From the IMG/VR virus record IMGVR_UViG_3300008110_007883, positions 1 to 40,769 of that record: 40,769 bases of DNA. One strand, 5' to 3'. The DNA comes from a virus. Shown in pieces: positions 31,510-39,891 of the stretch. Both the position numbers and the translations under genes were made by a program. The notes under the pieces were generated by a model. The model saw nothing but the letters and a program-made list of their open reading frames with translations. It was not told the DNA's origin and ran no database searches. How positions within the stretch are numbered: position 1 is the stretch's first letter; each line of letters starts with the position of its first letter.

Positions 31510-31650
31510 TTAGTGTTTGGTGTATAACCAAACAAACCCTAATATTCCTGTGCACAATAATAATAGAAATAGATAAAATAATAAAATAAATTTAGCAAAT
31601 CCAACATTGTCAAATACCCATTCTAAAAATGTGTACTTATTTTTTGCCAT
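31510..31650 (-). CDS. 46-residue single-pass membrane protein
   Basis: The frame starts 14 bases inside the end of the upstream 268-residue gene and stops one base before the next start, exactly filling the gap. The product has a charged N-terminus (AKNKYTFLEWVFDN) and one long hydrophobic helix at about 19-42 (KFILLFYLFLLLLCTGILGF). Such packing is typical of real phage micro-genes. Holin or accessory membrane roles can be imagined but not supported. Confidence 0.6.
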   Translation of the reverse strand: MAKNKYTFLEWVFDNVGFAKFILLFYLFLLLLCTGILGFVWLYTKH

Positions 31651-32443
31651 CTTGGTAATTCTGTTCGTCTAATATTTTTAGCGCCTGTCTAAATTTTTCT
31701 ATATCGTATTTTTTAGCGTCTTCTAATCTTTGTTTATATGATCCGGGTTCACCTAGCTCAGGCCATCTTTGTTTACGATCATATGATAACCAGGTAAAGA
31801 ACCCGGCCATTAATAATATTAGTAATAATATTCCGCCAGCTAAAGAAAGTTCTAATGCGAGATTTTCCATTCTTCTTTGGCGCTTTGCTCTTTTAATTGC
31901 ATCTTCTTTTTCTTTTACTTTTCTTGCAACTTTTTGTTCATCTATAATTTGAACACGCATATCTTGAAAGCGAGTCCACAAGTCTTTTAAGTCTGCAGGA
32001 ACATTATAGATCATCTGTTCGCGTAATTCAACTTCCATTTGTTCAAGTCTGGAACGAATCAATACTCTTTGCAATGCTCTTCGACTTAGTGAGACATCGC
32101 CAGTATATACTTCTTTAGATTTTTGTTCTTCATCATAAAACAATTCTTCAATCTTGTCCATTGCATCGAAGAATGTTCCTAATTGGTCTCCGATGATAGA
32201 GATAACATCATTGGGATCTTTTAGAATATTTTCTTTTACTTCTTTTTTCTTTTGCTCAAACTGCTGCCGTTGTTCTTTAGTTGCCGGTTTGTTTTCGTGT
32301 TGCTTATTGAATTGCTTATCCAAGTCATCCAACACGCCCTTTACGTCACCCGCAGCGCTCTTAATATCTTTATAAAGCTGACAACCTTTTTTAACCGCAG
32401 CAACGGCCCCGTTAGCCAATGCTAGGAGTGTTAACGGATCCAT
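31637..32443 (-). CDS. Coiled-coil membrane protein of unknown function
   Basis: 268 residues. N-terminal hydrophobic/glycine-rich segment (DPLTLLALANGAVAAVKKG). A long Lys/Glu/Gln-rich helical region at about 40-195 is probably coiled-coil. One strong membrane segment at about 199-221 (LSLAGGILLLILLMAGFFTW) is followed by a 47-residue charged tail. I recall similar proteins near tail-fibre genes of T4-like marine phages but know no function. It lies downstream of the two glycine-rich adhesin-like genes on the same strand. The ribosome site is poor. Confidence 0.62.
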   Translation of the reverse strand: MDPLTLLALANGAVAAVKKGCQLYKDIKSAAGDVKGVLDDLDKQFNKQHENKPATKEQRQQFEQKKKEVKENILKDPNDVISIIGDQLGTFFDAMDKIEELFYDEEQKSKEVYTGDVSLSRRALQRVLIRSRLEQMEVELREQMIYNVPADLKDLWTRFQDMRVQIIDEQKVARKVKEKEDAIKRAKRQRRMENLALELSLAGGILLLILLMAGFFTWLSYDRKQRWPELGEPGSYKQRLEDAKKYDIEKFRQALKILDEQNYQDGKK

Positions 32444-32491
32444 GTTATGTCATGGTCCGGCTCCATTCTAAATCATTCATCACTTGCATTA

Positions 32492-33529
32492 TTAGTTTAC
32501 ATTATATACTACACCGGCTTCGCCAGTATTAGTGTTTGGAAATTTTCTTATGGCTCCTGGCCATATAATTCGAACTGCTCCAGGAGAATCTGTAATACCA
32601 TATGCATTAGGTACTCGTATACCGCCGCCATATAAATGAGACATTCCTCCAGAACCTGCACCACCTGGACTTAATACATTTGCTGATAAATTTGTACCAC
32701 TTCCACCCTCTCCGCTATCACCTTGTCCGTATAATCCTGTGCCGCCGCCGAATGCTACAATAGTTGCCAACGGAGCTGGAAGATGAGTAAATGCTGGACT
32801 GTTTGCTGGGTTCACGTTGTCATAGCCACCGCCGGCACCTCCGCCACCACCTCCAAAGCCCGGTTGACCGTACCCTACGTTTGCGCCTTCCCAGTAATTA
32901 AAGTCAGCTCGACCACCATCTCCACCTTTTCCTGTATATCCTCCAGCACCGCCCCCACCTTGGTAGAAACCATAGTACCCATGTGGCGGACTAAGCCCAT
33001 CAATATCTGGATCGCCGAATATTCCACTCCGTCCCCCAAGTCCACCACCTTCACCCACAATAAAGTTACTATGTCTATAACTATTAAGAGGAGCCCCAGC
33101 TAATATATCAGCTCCGCCTGCAGCTACAGCATATCTTGCGCCACCGTTCGAATAATTTTCTATTCGAAATGCAGAACCGGACATTGGTGGGTCAAAATTT
33201 CCAGGACCTCTATATTTATAATTGAATGTTCCATTGTAAACATAATATACATTGCCCGGTGTTACTGGTATATTATTTTTCCATGCTAGCGCGCCACCGC
33301 TTCCTGCCCCGCCACCGATGGAAGGGGTGTAACCGTTGCCGCCATTTGGGCTGTTCATTGCAACTCCGTCCGGGGCAACTGCACCTGGGCCTATACAAAC
33401 AACTGATACGCTATAAACTTCAGGTGGGCATACCCAAGTATATGTTCCTGTTGTTGTATATACGGATTCCCCAACAACTGGGCGATTGGTTATTGTTACG
33501 TTGGATAATCTTATATTTCGTATTTTCAT
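32492..33529 (-). CDS. Glycine-rich adhesin-like/tail-fibre protein (paralogue 2)
   Basis: 345 residues, AAGGA before the ATG. After a short N-terminus comes YTWVCPPEVYSVSVVCIGPGA, a beta strand pair in the style of glycine-rich phage fibre domains. Then come repeated blocks GGGAGSGGALAWKNN, GGGGAGGYTGKGGDGG and FGGGGGGAGGGYDN, ending GAVRIIWPG-x-x-RKFPNTNTG. The layout and ending match the adjacent 357-residue protein, so the two are tandem paralogues. In phage S16, glycine-rich strands of gp38 form polyglycine-II sandwiches that bind the receptor; a similar tip or decoration role is inferred. Confidence 0.75.
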   Translation of the reverse strand: MKIRNIRLSNVTITNRPVVGESVYTTTGTYTWVCPPEVYSVSVVCIGPGAVAPDGVAMNSPNGGNGYTPSIGGGAGSGGALAWKNNIPVTPGNVYYVYNGTFNYKYRGPGNFDPPMSGSAFRIENYSNGGARYAVAAGGADILAGAPLNSYRHSNFIVGEGGGLGGRSGIFGDPDIDGLSPPHGYYGFYQGGGGAGGYTGKGGDGGRADFNYWEGANVGYGQPGFGGGGGGAGGGYDNVNPANSPAFTHLPAPLATIVAFGGGTGLYGQGDSGEGGSGTNLSANVLSPGGAGSGGMSHLYGGGIRVPNAYGITDSPGAVRIIWPGAIRKFPNTNTGEAGVVYNVN

Positions 33530-33537
33530 TTTATTCC

Positions 33538-34611
33538 TTATGGTATAACAGGTAAATCTAAAATATTCACATTTGGGAATTGTCTATCCACACCTGGCCA
33601 TACGATTCTTACAGCCCCGCCGCTAGCAGCATTTGCACCTGCAATAGATGCACCTCCACCGCCCTTGCCATATACATCAAAAGTTGTAGGAACTACACCT
33701 TGACCAAATACACCAGATCCTGCCCCTTGCCGTCCTCTAAATCTTCTAGGCGGTGCGGGGTTGCCGGGTGACCCGTTAGGACCATTACCAGTATATTTAC
33801 CTGCACTGCCACCACCCCCGCCACCAATAGTCAAATTATTTTGCACACCATTTGTCATTCCGCCTGCTGGATTTCCACCTGACCCAGCACTACCGCCAGA
33901 TCCACCTCCGCTAAATGCTGTGCCTCCAGCAAGTCCAACAGTTGATGCAAAAGGTGCTTGTGCTGCAGTTGATGGTGTAGGGTTAATATAATTATATGAT
34001 GCTTGAAACGGTTCAGAGCCCCCACCATAAGTACTACCGCCATATCCTGTACCTGCACCCTCGTGTCCTCCACCTGCACTTAGTATAGTAACGGGACCAA
34101 ATCTAATAGAAGATGAGCCGCCGCCCTGGGTTAAGGTTGCGTTCGAAAAAGGACCATTGGGGGATGTAGTATTCCAATTTTTTCTTCCACTTACACCCGC
34201 AGTCCCGACTGTTATATTATATGTGTTTCCTGGAAGTACAGGATAATTATTCATATATGCAAGAGCACCTCCGCCCCCACCCGGCCAGCCGCCGCTTGGC
34301 CAATCCGATAATACTACAGCTGTACCTGGCCAAGGAGTTGCCGGAAAAGCAGATGACCATGCGGTTCCTCCTCCACCCCCACCTATTGCAACTGCCGAAA
34401 TACTTGTAGTTGTAGGAGGGGCAGTCCAAGTACCTGGAGATGTAAATAAAGATTGCCCCTGCGCTACCGGAGCAGGGGTTGGTGGCGGCGGCGAAGGCGA
34501 AGGCGGCGGCGAAGGGCTCGGAGCCGGCGCAGGTTCAGGTGGCGCATTAGGGGGAGGCGGTATTATTCGTATACCTTGCTCTAAAATCAAATCATTAATT
34601 TTTACTGACAT
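33538..34611 (-). CDS. Glycine-rich adhesin-like/tail-fibre protein with Pro-rich linker (paralogue 1)
   Basis: 357 residues. Residues 1-17 are followed by a Pro/Ala/Ser-rich linker at about 18-48 (PPPP, PAPAPSPSPPP), then SLFTSPGTWTAPPTTTSISAVAIGGGGGG. This is the usual entry to the glycine-rich fibre domain (W-x-x-P-x5-S-x-x-A-x-G-x-G). Many Gly-rich loops follow, with the family ending GGAVRIVWPG-x-x-RQFPNVN. The linker DNA is strikingly GC-rich against the AT-rich genome. Probably a virion adhesin or fibre-tip protein; no assembly chaperone is visible beside it. It lies 4 bases after the DUF4337 gene. Confidence 0.78.
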   Translation of the reverse strand: MSVKINDLILEQGIRIIPPPPNAPPEPAPAPSPSPPPSPSPPPPTPAPVAQGQSLFTSPGTWTAPPTTTSISAVAIGGGGGGTAWSSAFPATPWPGTAVVLSDWPSGGWPGGGGGALAYMNNYPVLPGNTYNITVGTAGVSGRKNWNTTSPNGPFSNATLTQGGGSSSIRFGPVTILSAGGGHEGAGTGYGGSTYGGGSEPFQASYNYINPTPSTAAQAPFASTVGLAGGTAFSGGGSGGSAGSGGNPAGGMTNGVQNNLTIGGGGGGSAGKYTGNGPNGSPGNPAPPRRFRGRQGAGSGVFGQGVVPTTFDVYGKGGGGASIAGANAASGGAVRIVWPGVDRQFPNVNILDLPVIP

Positions 34612-34615
34612 ATTA

Positions 34616-35158
34616 TTAAATTACTATAGGAAGCCACAACCAAACAGCTTGGCTCATTAAAAACATAGCAACGGCACCTACGCCAATGCTGGCCCAGTAC
34701 AATCTCATATTAACAGCTAAAATACTAGCAGTTAATAGTACAATTGCAATTTGAAATAAAGACCCTGCGTATGTATACCAGGGTGATCTTGCTTTAGCGA
34801 CACTTCGATCTTCTTCAAGTTTACGAGCTTTAGCCATTAGATCTTTCTTACCTTCTTTAGGTTCATTTTCATATCGATCTATTTTGGCTTGTAGTGCTTC
34901 TACCTTTTTAGTATCCTTTACACGAGCAGCATCATCTAATGCCATTTCAGCTAGTGTTTGTTTGATAGATTTTGCTTGGTAAAAAGCCCATGTATTATTT
35001 GCATCTATGGTATTATTTAAAACCTTACTAGAATTGCTACCACCCATAAGAGTATTAATGGCCAGCAAAGCAGCCAGTACGGTAATAAGCCATCCTGCTT
35101 TGTCTTTGATTTGTGCTTCTCTTTCGCTTCTTGATAATTGTTTGGGTGCGTCAGCCAT
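34616..35158 (-). CDS. DUF4337-like membrane protein
   Basis: 180 residues; TAAGGAGAAATCT before the ATG at 35158. One membrane helix near 22-38 (GWLITVLAALLAINTLMGG), a soluble middle with NTWAFYQAKSIKQTLAEMAL, the signature of DUF4337, then an acidic/basic coiled-coil. Two C-terminal helices follow near 128-150 and 156-178 (IAIVLLTASILAVNM and the last hydrophobic run). Function unknown; homologues occur in bacteria and in T4-like cyanophages. First gene of the minus-strand block, divergent from DNA polymerase. Confidence 0.75.
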   Translation of the reverse strand: MADAPKQLSRSEREAQIKDKAGWLITVLAALLAINTLMGGSNSSKVLNNTIDANNTWAFYQAKSIKQTLAEMALDDAARVKDTKKVEALQAKIDRYENEPKEGKKDLMAKARKLEEDRSVAKARSPWYTYAGSLFQIAIVLLTASILAVNMRLYWASIGVGAVAMFLMSQAVWLWLPIVI

Positions 35159-35176
35159 AGATTTCTCCTTATTCTA

Positions 35177-35205
35177 TTGATTTACTACATGATATATAAT
35201 ATAAT
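35177..35205 (+). promoter_or_regulatory. Sigma70-type promoter for DNA polymerase gene 43
   Basis: TTGATT (35177-35182), 17-base spacer, TATAAT (35200-35205), 33 bases before the gp43 ATG, in the 79-base divergent gap. Same geometry as the other promoters reported here. Confidence 0.7.
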
Positions 35206-35212
35206 GCTATAT

Positions 35213-35220
35213 TATTTATG
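35213..35220 (-). promoter_or_regulatory. Possible T4-type late promoter for the minus-strand block
   Basis: Reading the minus strand, CATAAATA matches the T4 late consensus TATAAATA at 7 of 8 positions, with the DUF4337 ATG about 55 bases downstream. A late promoter would suit adhesin-like genes. An 8-base near-match in AT-rich DNA is weak evidence by itself. Confidence 0.35.
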
Positions 35221-35237
35221 TCCCAAAGGTTTTCACA

Positions 35238-37727
35238 ATGAAATTTTATACTAGCGTAAATCAGTATGGTAACAATATTCTAGTACGGGGTGTGAACAAC
35301 GGCAAAAAAGTACAAGATCGAGTCAACTTTAAACCCTCACTTTTCTTCAAATCTAAAAAAGAATCCGGTTATAAATCTCTTTTTGGTGATAATCTAGAGG
35401 AATTGAAATTTGAAAGTATCAGCGAAGCTCGAGATTATGTCTCCAGATATAAAGAAGTTGAGAACTTTCCGATCTTTGGAAACACCAATTATACCTATCA
35501 GTATATCACAAAAACATTCCCCGATAATATAGAGTTTGATATAACTCAAATTAAGATATGGTCTTTGGATATTGAAACATCTGCAGATTTAGGATTCCCC
35601 GATGTTGCAAATCCAAACGAAAAAGTATTGATTATCACCATGCAAGATTATGGAACAAAGGAATTAGTTTCCTTTGGATTAAATCCGTTTAAAGTAACAT
35701 CTGACAGACACACTTATATTGAGTGTAAAGATGAAGTAACACTACTAAGAAAGTTCTTAGAATATATTTCCGAAGATCATCCTCATATTATTACAGGATG
35801 GAATGTGGAGTTCTTTGATATTCCATATCTATGTAATCGTATTACTAAAGTTCTTGGCGAAGATGAACTTAAAAAGATGTCGCCCTGGAAAGTAGTTAAC
35901 GAGAAACGTATTTTCAAATTAAAGAAAGAGAACATTTCTTTTGAGGTGTTGGGTATTGCAATTCTAGATTATTTAGATCTCTACAAAAAATTTACATATT
36001 CAAATCAAGAATCTTATAAATTAGATCACATTGCCAAAGTAGAATTGGGTAAAGAGAAATTAAACTATGATGAGTTTGATTCGTTCTCCGCATTCTGGAA
36101 AGGTAATTGGCAAAAATTTGTAGACTATAACATTCGAGACGTAGAACTTGTCGACGAACTTGAAGAGAAGATGAAATTAATTGAACTTATTCTTACAATG
36201 GCGTATGATGCAAAGTGCAATTTTATTGACATTTTCTCAGCAGTAAGAACTTGGGATTGTATTCTTTATAACGAATTGTGGAAACGAGATATTGTTGTCC
36301 ATCAGCGAGAAGAAAGACCAGGTAGGCAAATTGCTGGTGCGTATGTTCAAGAACCTCGACCAGGTAAATATGATTGGGTAGTGTCATTTGATGCAACTAG
36401 TCTATATCCTAGTATTATTATGCAGTATAATTTGTCGCCGGAGACATTGGTTCCTCAGTACAGCAAAGATTTAACTGTAAACAAACTTGTTTCTAAAAGC
36501 GTCAATCTTGATGACTTGAAGGATGAAGATTATTGTATGACGGCAAATGGATATTGTTTCACAAGAAAGAAACAAGGCATCTTTCCTGAGATTGTTCAGA
36601 AGCTATTCAATGATCGTAAACAGTATAAGAATCTGATGCTTGAGGCACAGACACAATACGAAGAAACAAAAGATAAGAAATGGCAGAAAGAAATATCTAA
36701 GTACAATAATTTTCAGATGGCTCGAAAGATTCAAATGAATTCTTTATTTGGTGCAATGGCAAATGAATATTTTAGATTCTATGATGACCGTATTGCTGAG
36801 GGTATTACTTTAACAGGCCAATTCATTATTCAATATATTGGTAAATGTTTAAATGAGTATTTGAACAAGGTATGCGGGACAAAAGATTATGTTTATTCTT
36901 TTTATTCCGACACTGATGCCTGTTATATTACATTAGATCCGTTGGTTAAAAAATTCTATAAAGATTTATCTGGAGATAAAGTAGTAGGTATATTGGATAA
37001 AATTTGTAAAGATAAAATTGAAGAATTCCTAATGCAATGTAGTAATGAAATTGCAGATTACAGTAATGCGTTTGAGAACAAAGTTTATTTCAAACGAGAG
37101 GTTATTGCAGATAGAGGTATTTGGGTTGCAAAGAAACGATATGCTTTGAATGTATATAATAACGAAGGTGTTCAATATGCTGAACCAAAGCTAAAGGTGA
37201 TGGGATTAGAAATTGTCAGATCATCTACACCTGAACCTATTAGAGATGGTTTGCGAAAAGCGGTTAAAATGGCACTAACAGATACCGAAGAAAACCTGCA
37301 AGAATATATTCGTAATTTTGAAGAACAGTATCGTAAATTACCCCCGGAAGATATATCTTTTCCTAGAGGCGTTAACGGGTTAAATAAATATACTGACAGA
37401 GCAAATATATATAAACAGGCGACCCCGATGCATGTCAGGGGAGCACTTCTTTATAATTTCTATCTTGAAAAAATGGGATTAGATAAAAGATATGAAAAGA
37501 TTAAAGAAGGTGATAAAATTAAATTTATATATTTAAAAGAGCCCAATACTATTGGTGAGAACTGTATAGCATTTAATACTGTTATACCGCCCGAATTAGA
37601 TTTGAAAAAATTTGCAGACTACGAAACAATGTTTGATAAATCTTTTCTAGAACCCATGAATACAATATTAGATGGTATTGGTTGGTCGGCAAAGCCGCAA
37701 GCAACCTTAGAAGGATTATTCGGATGA
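35238..37727 (+). CDS. 43: gp43 family B DNA polymerase
   Basis: 829 residues (T4 gp43 has 898). AAAGG lies 8-9 bases before the ATG. The 3'-5' exonuclease is intact: Exo I SLDIETS (Asp111, Glu113; T4 Asp112/Glu114), Exo II TGWNVEFFDIPYL, Exo III DYNIRDVELVDEL. Polymerase motif A is FDATSLYPSI (about Asp385), motif B is KIQMNSLFGAMANEYFRF, and motif C is YSDTDACY (Asp558, Asp560), where Ala follows the second Asp instead of the common Ser. The C-terminal LEGLFG-type tail is the likely clamp-binding peptide, as in T4. Stop overlaps the exported nuclease gene by 4 bases. Confidence 0.97.
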   Translation: MKFYTSVNQYGNNILVRGVNNGKKVQDRVNFKPSLFFKSKKESGYKSLFGDNLEELKFESISEARDYVSRYKEVENFPIFGNTNYTYQYITKTFPDNIEFDITQIKIWSLDIETSADLGFPDVANPNEKVLIITMQDYGTKELVSFGLNPFKVTSDRHTYIECKDEVTLLRKFLEYISEDHPHIITGWNVEFFDIPYLCNRITKVLGEDELKKMSPWKVVNEKRIFKLKKENISFEVLGIAILDYLDLYKKFTYSNQESYKLDHIAKVELGKEKLNYDEFDSFSAFWKGNWQKFVDYNIRDVELVDELEEKMKLIELILTMAYDAKCNFIDIFSAVRTWDCILYNELWKRDIVVHQREERPGRQIAGAYVQEPRPGKYDWVVSFDATSLYPSIIMQYNLSPETLVPQYSKDLTVNKLVSKSVNLDDLKDEDYCMTANGYCFTRKKQGIFPEIVQKLFNDRKQYKNLMLEAQTQYEETKDKKWQKEISKYNNFQMARKIQMNSLFGAMANEYFRFYDDRIAEGITLTGQFIIQYIGKCLNEYLNKVCGTKDYVYSFYSDTDACYITLDPLVKKFYKDLSGDKVVGILDKICKDKIEEFLMQCSNEIADYSNAFENKVYFKREVIADRGIWVAKKRYALNVYNNEGVQYAEPKLKVMGLEIVRSSTPEPIRDGLRKAVKMALTDTEENLQEYIRNFEEQYRKLPPEDISFPRGVNGLNKYTDRANIYKQATPMHVRGALLYNFYLEKMGLDKRYEKIKEGDKIKFIYLKEPNTIGENCIAFNTVIPPELDLKKFADYETMFDKSFLEPMNTILDGIGWSAKPQATLEGLFG

Positions 37728-38491
37728 AAAAATTATTACTAGCAATATTACTATTACCTTTAGCTTTACTCGCTAATCCTATAGATGATAATTGCCCTCA
37801 ATTCGTATTACATGGTGCACCTGTAAGTAAAATAACAAACAGTCAATATTTGTGCAAGACAAATTATGCAATACATTATAGATATGATACAAAGACTGCA
37901 GAATATGTTGTAGAACATCTTACTGTAGAAGCGATCAAAGGACCTGCAAAAAGAAAAGATGATTTTCGACCAGACCCAGCAATTGCAAAAGAACATCAAT
38001 CACAATTAGCTGACTATGCGGGTAAGCCATATGACCGAGGACATTTGTCACCCGGTGCAAACAATACTCAGAATGAAATTATTATGAGTGAGTCATTCTT
38101 TTTGTCCAACATGGTTCCTCAAGTACCAAATCATAATAGAGGTATTTGGAAACAGTTAGAAACGTATGTTCGTAATTGGGCAATTGAAGGTAAAGACATA
38201 TATGTTATAACCGGCACAATTTATGATACAGACAAGTCATTAACTATTGGACAAAATAAAGTAGGTGTACCTGCAAGCTTATGGAAAGTAATTGTTGATA
38301 AAAATACATCCAAGGGAATTGGATTTATTCTACCTAACAAACCTTTGCCTGTAGCAGACCTTTCCAAATATGCTACATCTATTGATGAAGTAGAGAAAGC
38401 AACAGGACTAGATTTCCATCCTGCTTCAAAAGAATTTGAAGAAATGGAATCAGCCAAACCTAATCTATCAGAATGGTCTGGTTTAAAATAA
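37724..38491 (+). CDS. Exported DNA/RNA non-specific endonuclease (DRGH family)
   Basis: 255 residues from ATG 37724 (ATGA overlap with gp43; a longer frame from 37682 has no advantage). A signal peptide is clear: MKK, a Leu/Ile-rich core, and a likely cleavage after LLALLA. The mature part has YDRGHLSPGANN (Asp104-His107, catalytic His) and NMVPQVPNHNRGIWKQLE, whose Asn residues bind Mg in the Serratia-nuclease/NUC1 family. Paired Cys (NCPQF and LCKT) could form a disulfide. It should act in the periplasm or outside the cell, so its place among cytosolic replication genes is unusual. Confidence 0.88.
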   Translation: MKKLLLAILLLPLALLANPIDDNCPQFVLHGAPVSKITNSQYLCKTNYAIHYRYDTKTAEYVVEHLTVEAIKGPAKRKDDFRPDPAIAKEHQSQLADYAGKPYDRGHLSPGANNTQNEIIMSESFFLSNMVPQVPNHNRGIWKQLETYVRNWAIEGKDIYVITGTIYDTDKSLTIGQNKVGVPASLWKVIVDKNTSKGIGFILPNKPLPVADLSKYATSIDEVEKATGLDFHPASKEFEEMESAKPNLSEWSGLK

Positions 38492-38493
38492 TA

Positions 38494-38522
38494 TAGACAA
38501 ACTACACAATACATATTATAAT
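38494..38522 (+). promoter_or_regulatory. Sigma70-type promoter for uvsX
   Basis: TAGACA (38494-38499), 17-base spacer, TATAAT (38517-38522), 25 bases before the uvsX ATG, which has its own TTAAGGAG. It fills the only gap of note in this stretch. Confidence 0.7.
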
Positions 38523-38546
38523 ATACAATATACTTAAGGAGTTATT

Positions 38547-39605
38547 ATGTCGTTACTTGACAAATTGAAAAAGAATTCTACAATCAAAGAAACAGAAGTT
38601 CTAAACAAATCTAAATTCTTTAACAAAAAGGATATGATTCAAACTTCAGTTCCAATGGTTAATGTTGCCCTATCGGGTAGTTTAGAAGGTGGGTTGACCC
38701 CAGGGTTAACAGTATTCGCAGGCCCTTCTAAACATTTTAAGACTGCGTTTTCCCTTTTACTTGCTAAATCTTATCTGGACAAATATGAAGATGCTATTGT
38801 TTTATTTTATGACTCTGAGTTTGGTAGCCCTCAATCTTATTTTGATTCCTTTGGGATTGATACCGCCAGAGTATTACACACACCTATCACCGATATAGAA
38901 CAACTAAAATTTGACGTTATGTCTCAGATCAATAATATTGAACGAGGCGATCATGTTATTATTGTAGTTGACTCTGTAGGTAACCTTGCTTCTAAGAAAG
39001 AAGTTGATGATGCGCTTGAAGGTAAGTCTGTTGCAGACATGACCAGAGCAAAGCAAATGAAATCTTTGTTTAGAATGATTACACCTCATTTGACAATCAA
39101 AGATATCCCTGCAGTTGTTGTCAACCATACATATTCTGAAATTGGATTGTATCCTAAACAGATTGTTTCTGGCGGTACAGGTATTTACTATTCTGCAGAT
39201 AATATTTTTATTATTGGTCGCCAACAAGAAAAAGATGGCTCAGATGTTGTAGGCTATAACTTTATTATCAATGTAGAAAAATCTAGATTCGTAAGAGAAA
39301 AATCTAAGATTCCGGTTGAAGTATTGTTTGATGGAGGCATCAGCAAATGGTCTGGTCTTTTAGATGTAGCAATGGAAGGTGGTTTCGTATTTAAACCATC
39401 GAATGGTTGGTATTCTAAAAAGGGCGAAGAGCAAAAATATAGACAAAAGGATACCTACACTAAAGAGTTTTGGATGCCGATATTGACAGACAAAGCCTTT
39501 AGAGATTATATTGAGTCTAGATATAAAATGTCTACAGGCGATCTAATGATGGCCTCGGACGATGTTTCAATAGAAGAGGAGTTCGAAAATGCAAGTGAAG
39601 TATGA
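38547..39605 (+). CDS. uvsX: UvsX RecA-like recombinase
   Basis: 352 residues, close to T4 UvsX (391). Walker A reads GPSKHFKT (about 59-66), the UvsX-specific form of the P-loop (T4 GPSKSFKS). DSEFGSP and VIIVVDSVGNL (Walker B) follow, then VVNHTYSEIG and a SGGTGIYYSADNIFIIGR region for DNA and ATP contacts. Acidic C-terminus (SIEEEFENASEV) as in other RecA-like phage proteins. It catalyses strand exchange on ends processed by gp46/47 and primes recombination-dependent replication. Own promoter 25 bases upstream; overlaps the next gene by 17 bases. Confidence 0.96.
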   Translation: MSLLDKLKKNSTIKETEVLNKSKFFNKKDMIQTSVPMVNVALSGSLEGGLTPGLTVFAGPSKHFKTAFSLLLAKSYLDKYEDAIVLFYDSEFGSPQSYFDSFGIDTARVLHTPITDIEQLKFDVMSQINNIERGDHVIIVVDSVGNLASKKEVDDALEGKSVADMTRAKQMKSLFRMITPHLTIKDIPAVVVNHTYSEIGLYPKQIVSGGTGIYYSADNIFIIGRQQEKDGSDVVGYNFIINVEKSRFVREKSKIPVEVLFDGGISKWSGLLDVAMEGGFVFKPSNGWYSKKGEEQKYRQKDTYTKEFWMPILTDKAFRDYIESRYKMSTGDLMMASDDVSIEEEFENASEV

Positions 39606-39891
39606 ACCATGGAAAATGGTTAAAGAAGATATTGAAATCTGGGGTGTAAAAATTCTAGATGGAGAATTTGAAGGTACTGCTTTAAGTATCAATGAACTTG
39701 AAACAGGTGAAAATGATGATGGTCTAGTATTAGACTATACGATAGTAAAATATCCTGAGGGTAAAGAAAAAGACAAAGACTTTGGCCCAGAGTTTGATAA
39801 GGTTCTCAATTTTATTATAGAAGATATTTTAAAGAAGGCAATGGATGAGTACGAAAATCGAAACCGTAATTCTGCAGAATCTAGCGAATGA
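39589..39891 (+). CDS. Conserved small acidic protein of unknown function
   Basis: 100 residues between uvsX and gp41, with GAGGAG 8 bases before its ATG inside the uvsX end. Predicted beta strands (IEIWGVKILDGEFEGTALSI, LVLDYTIVKYPEG) are followed by an acidic C-terminal helix. I recall a protein of this type in the same position in T4-like cyanophages, unannotated. The tight coupling to uvsX and gp41 suggests a replication or recombination accessory factor, but no motif confirms it. Confidence 0.7.
   Translation: MQVKYEPWKMVKEDIEIWGVKILDGEFEGTALSINELETGENDDGLVLDYTIVKYPEGKEKDKDFGPEFDKVLNFIIEDILKKAMDEYENRNRNSAESSE

Noticed and set aside
33226-34409. Several plus-strand frames opposite the glycine-rich genes
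   Set aside because: GC-rich low-complexity coding on the minus strand leaves open frames on the other strand; they have no ribosome sites and only composition-driven sequence.
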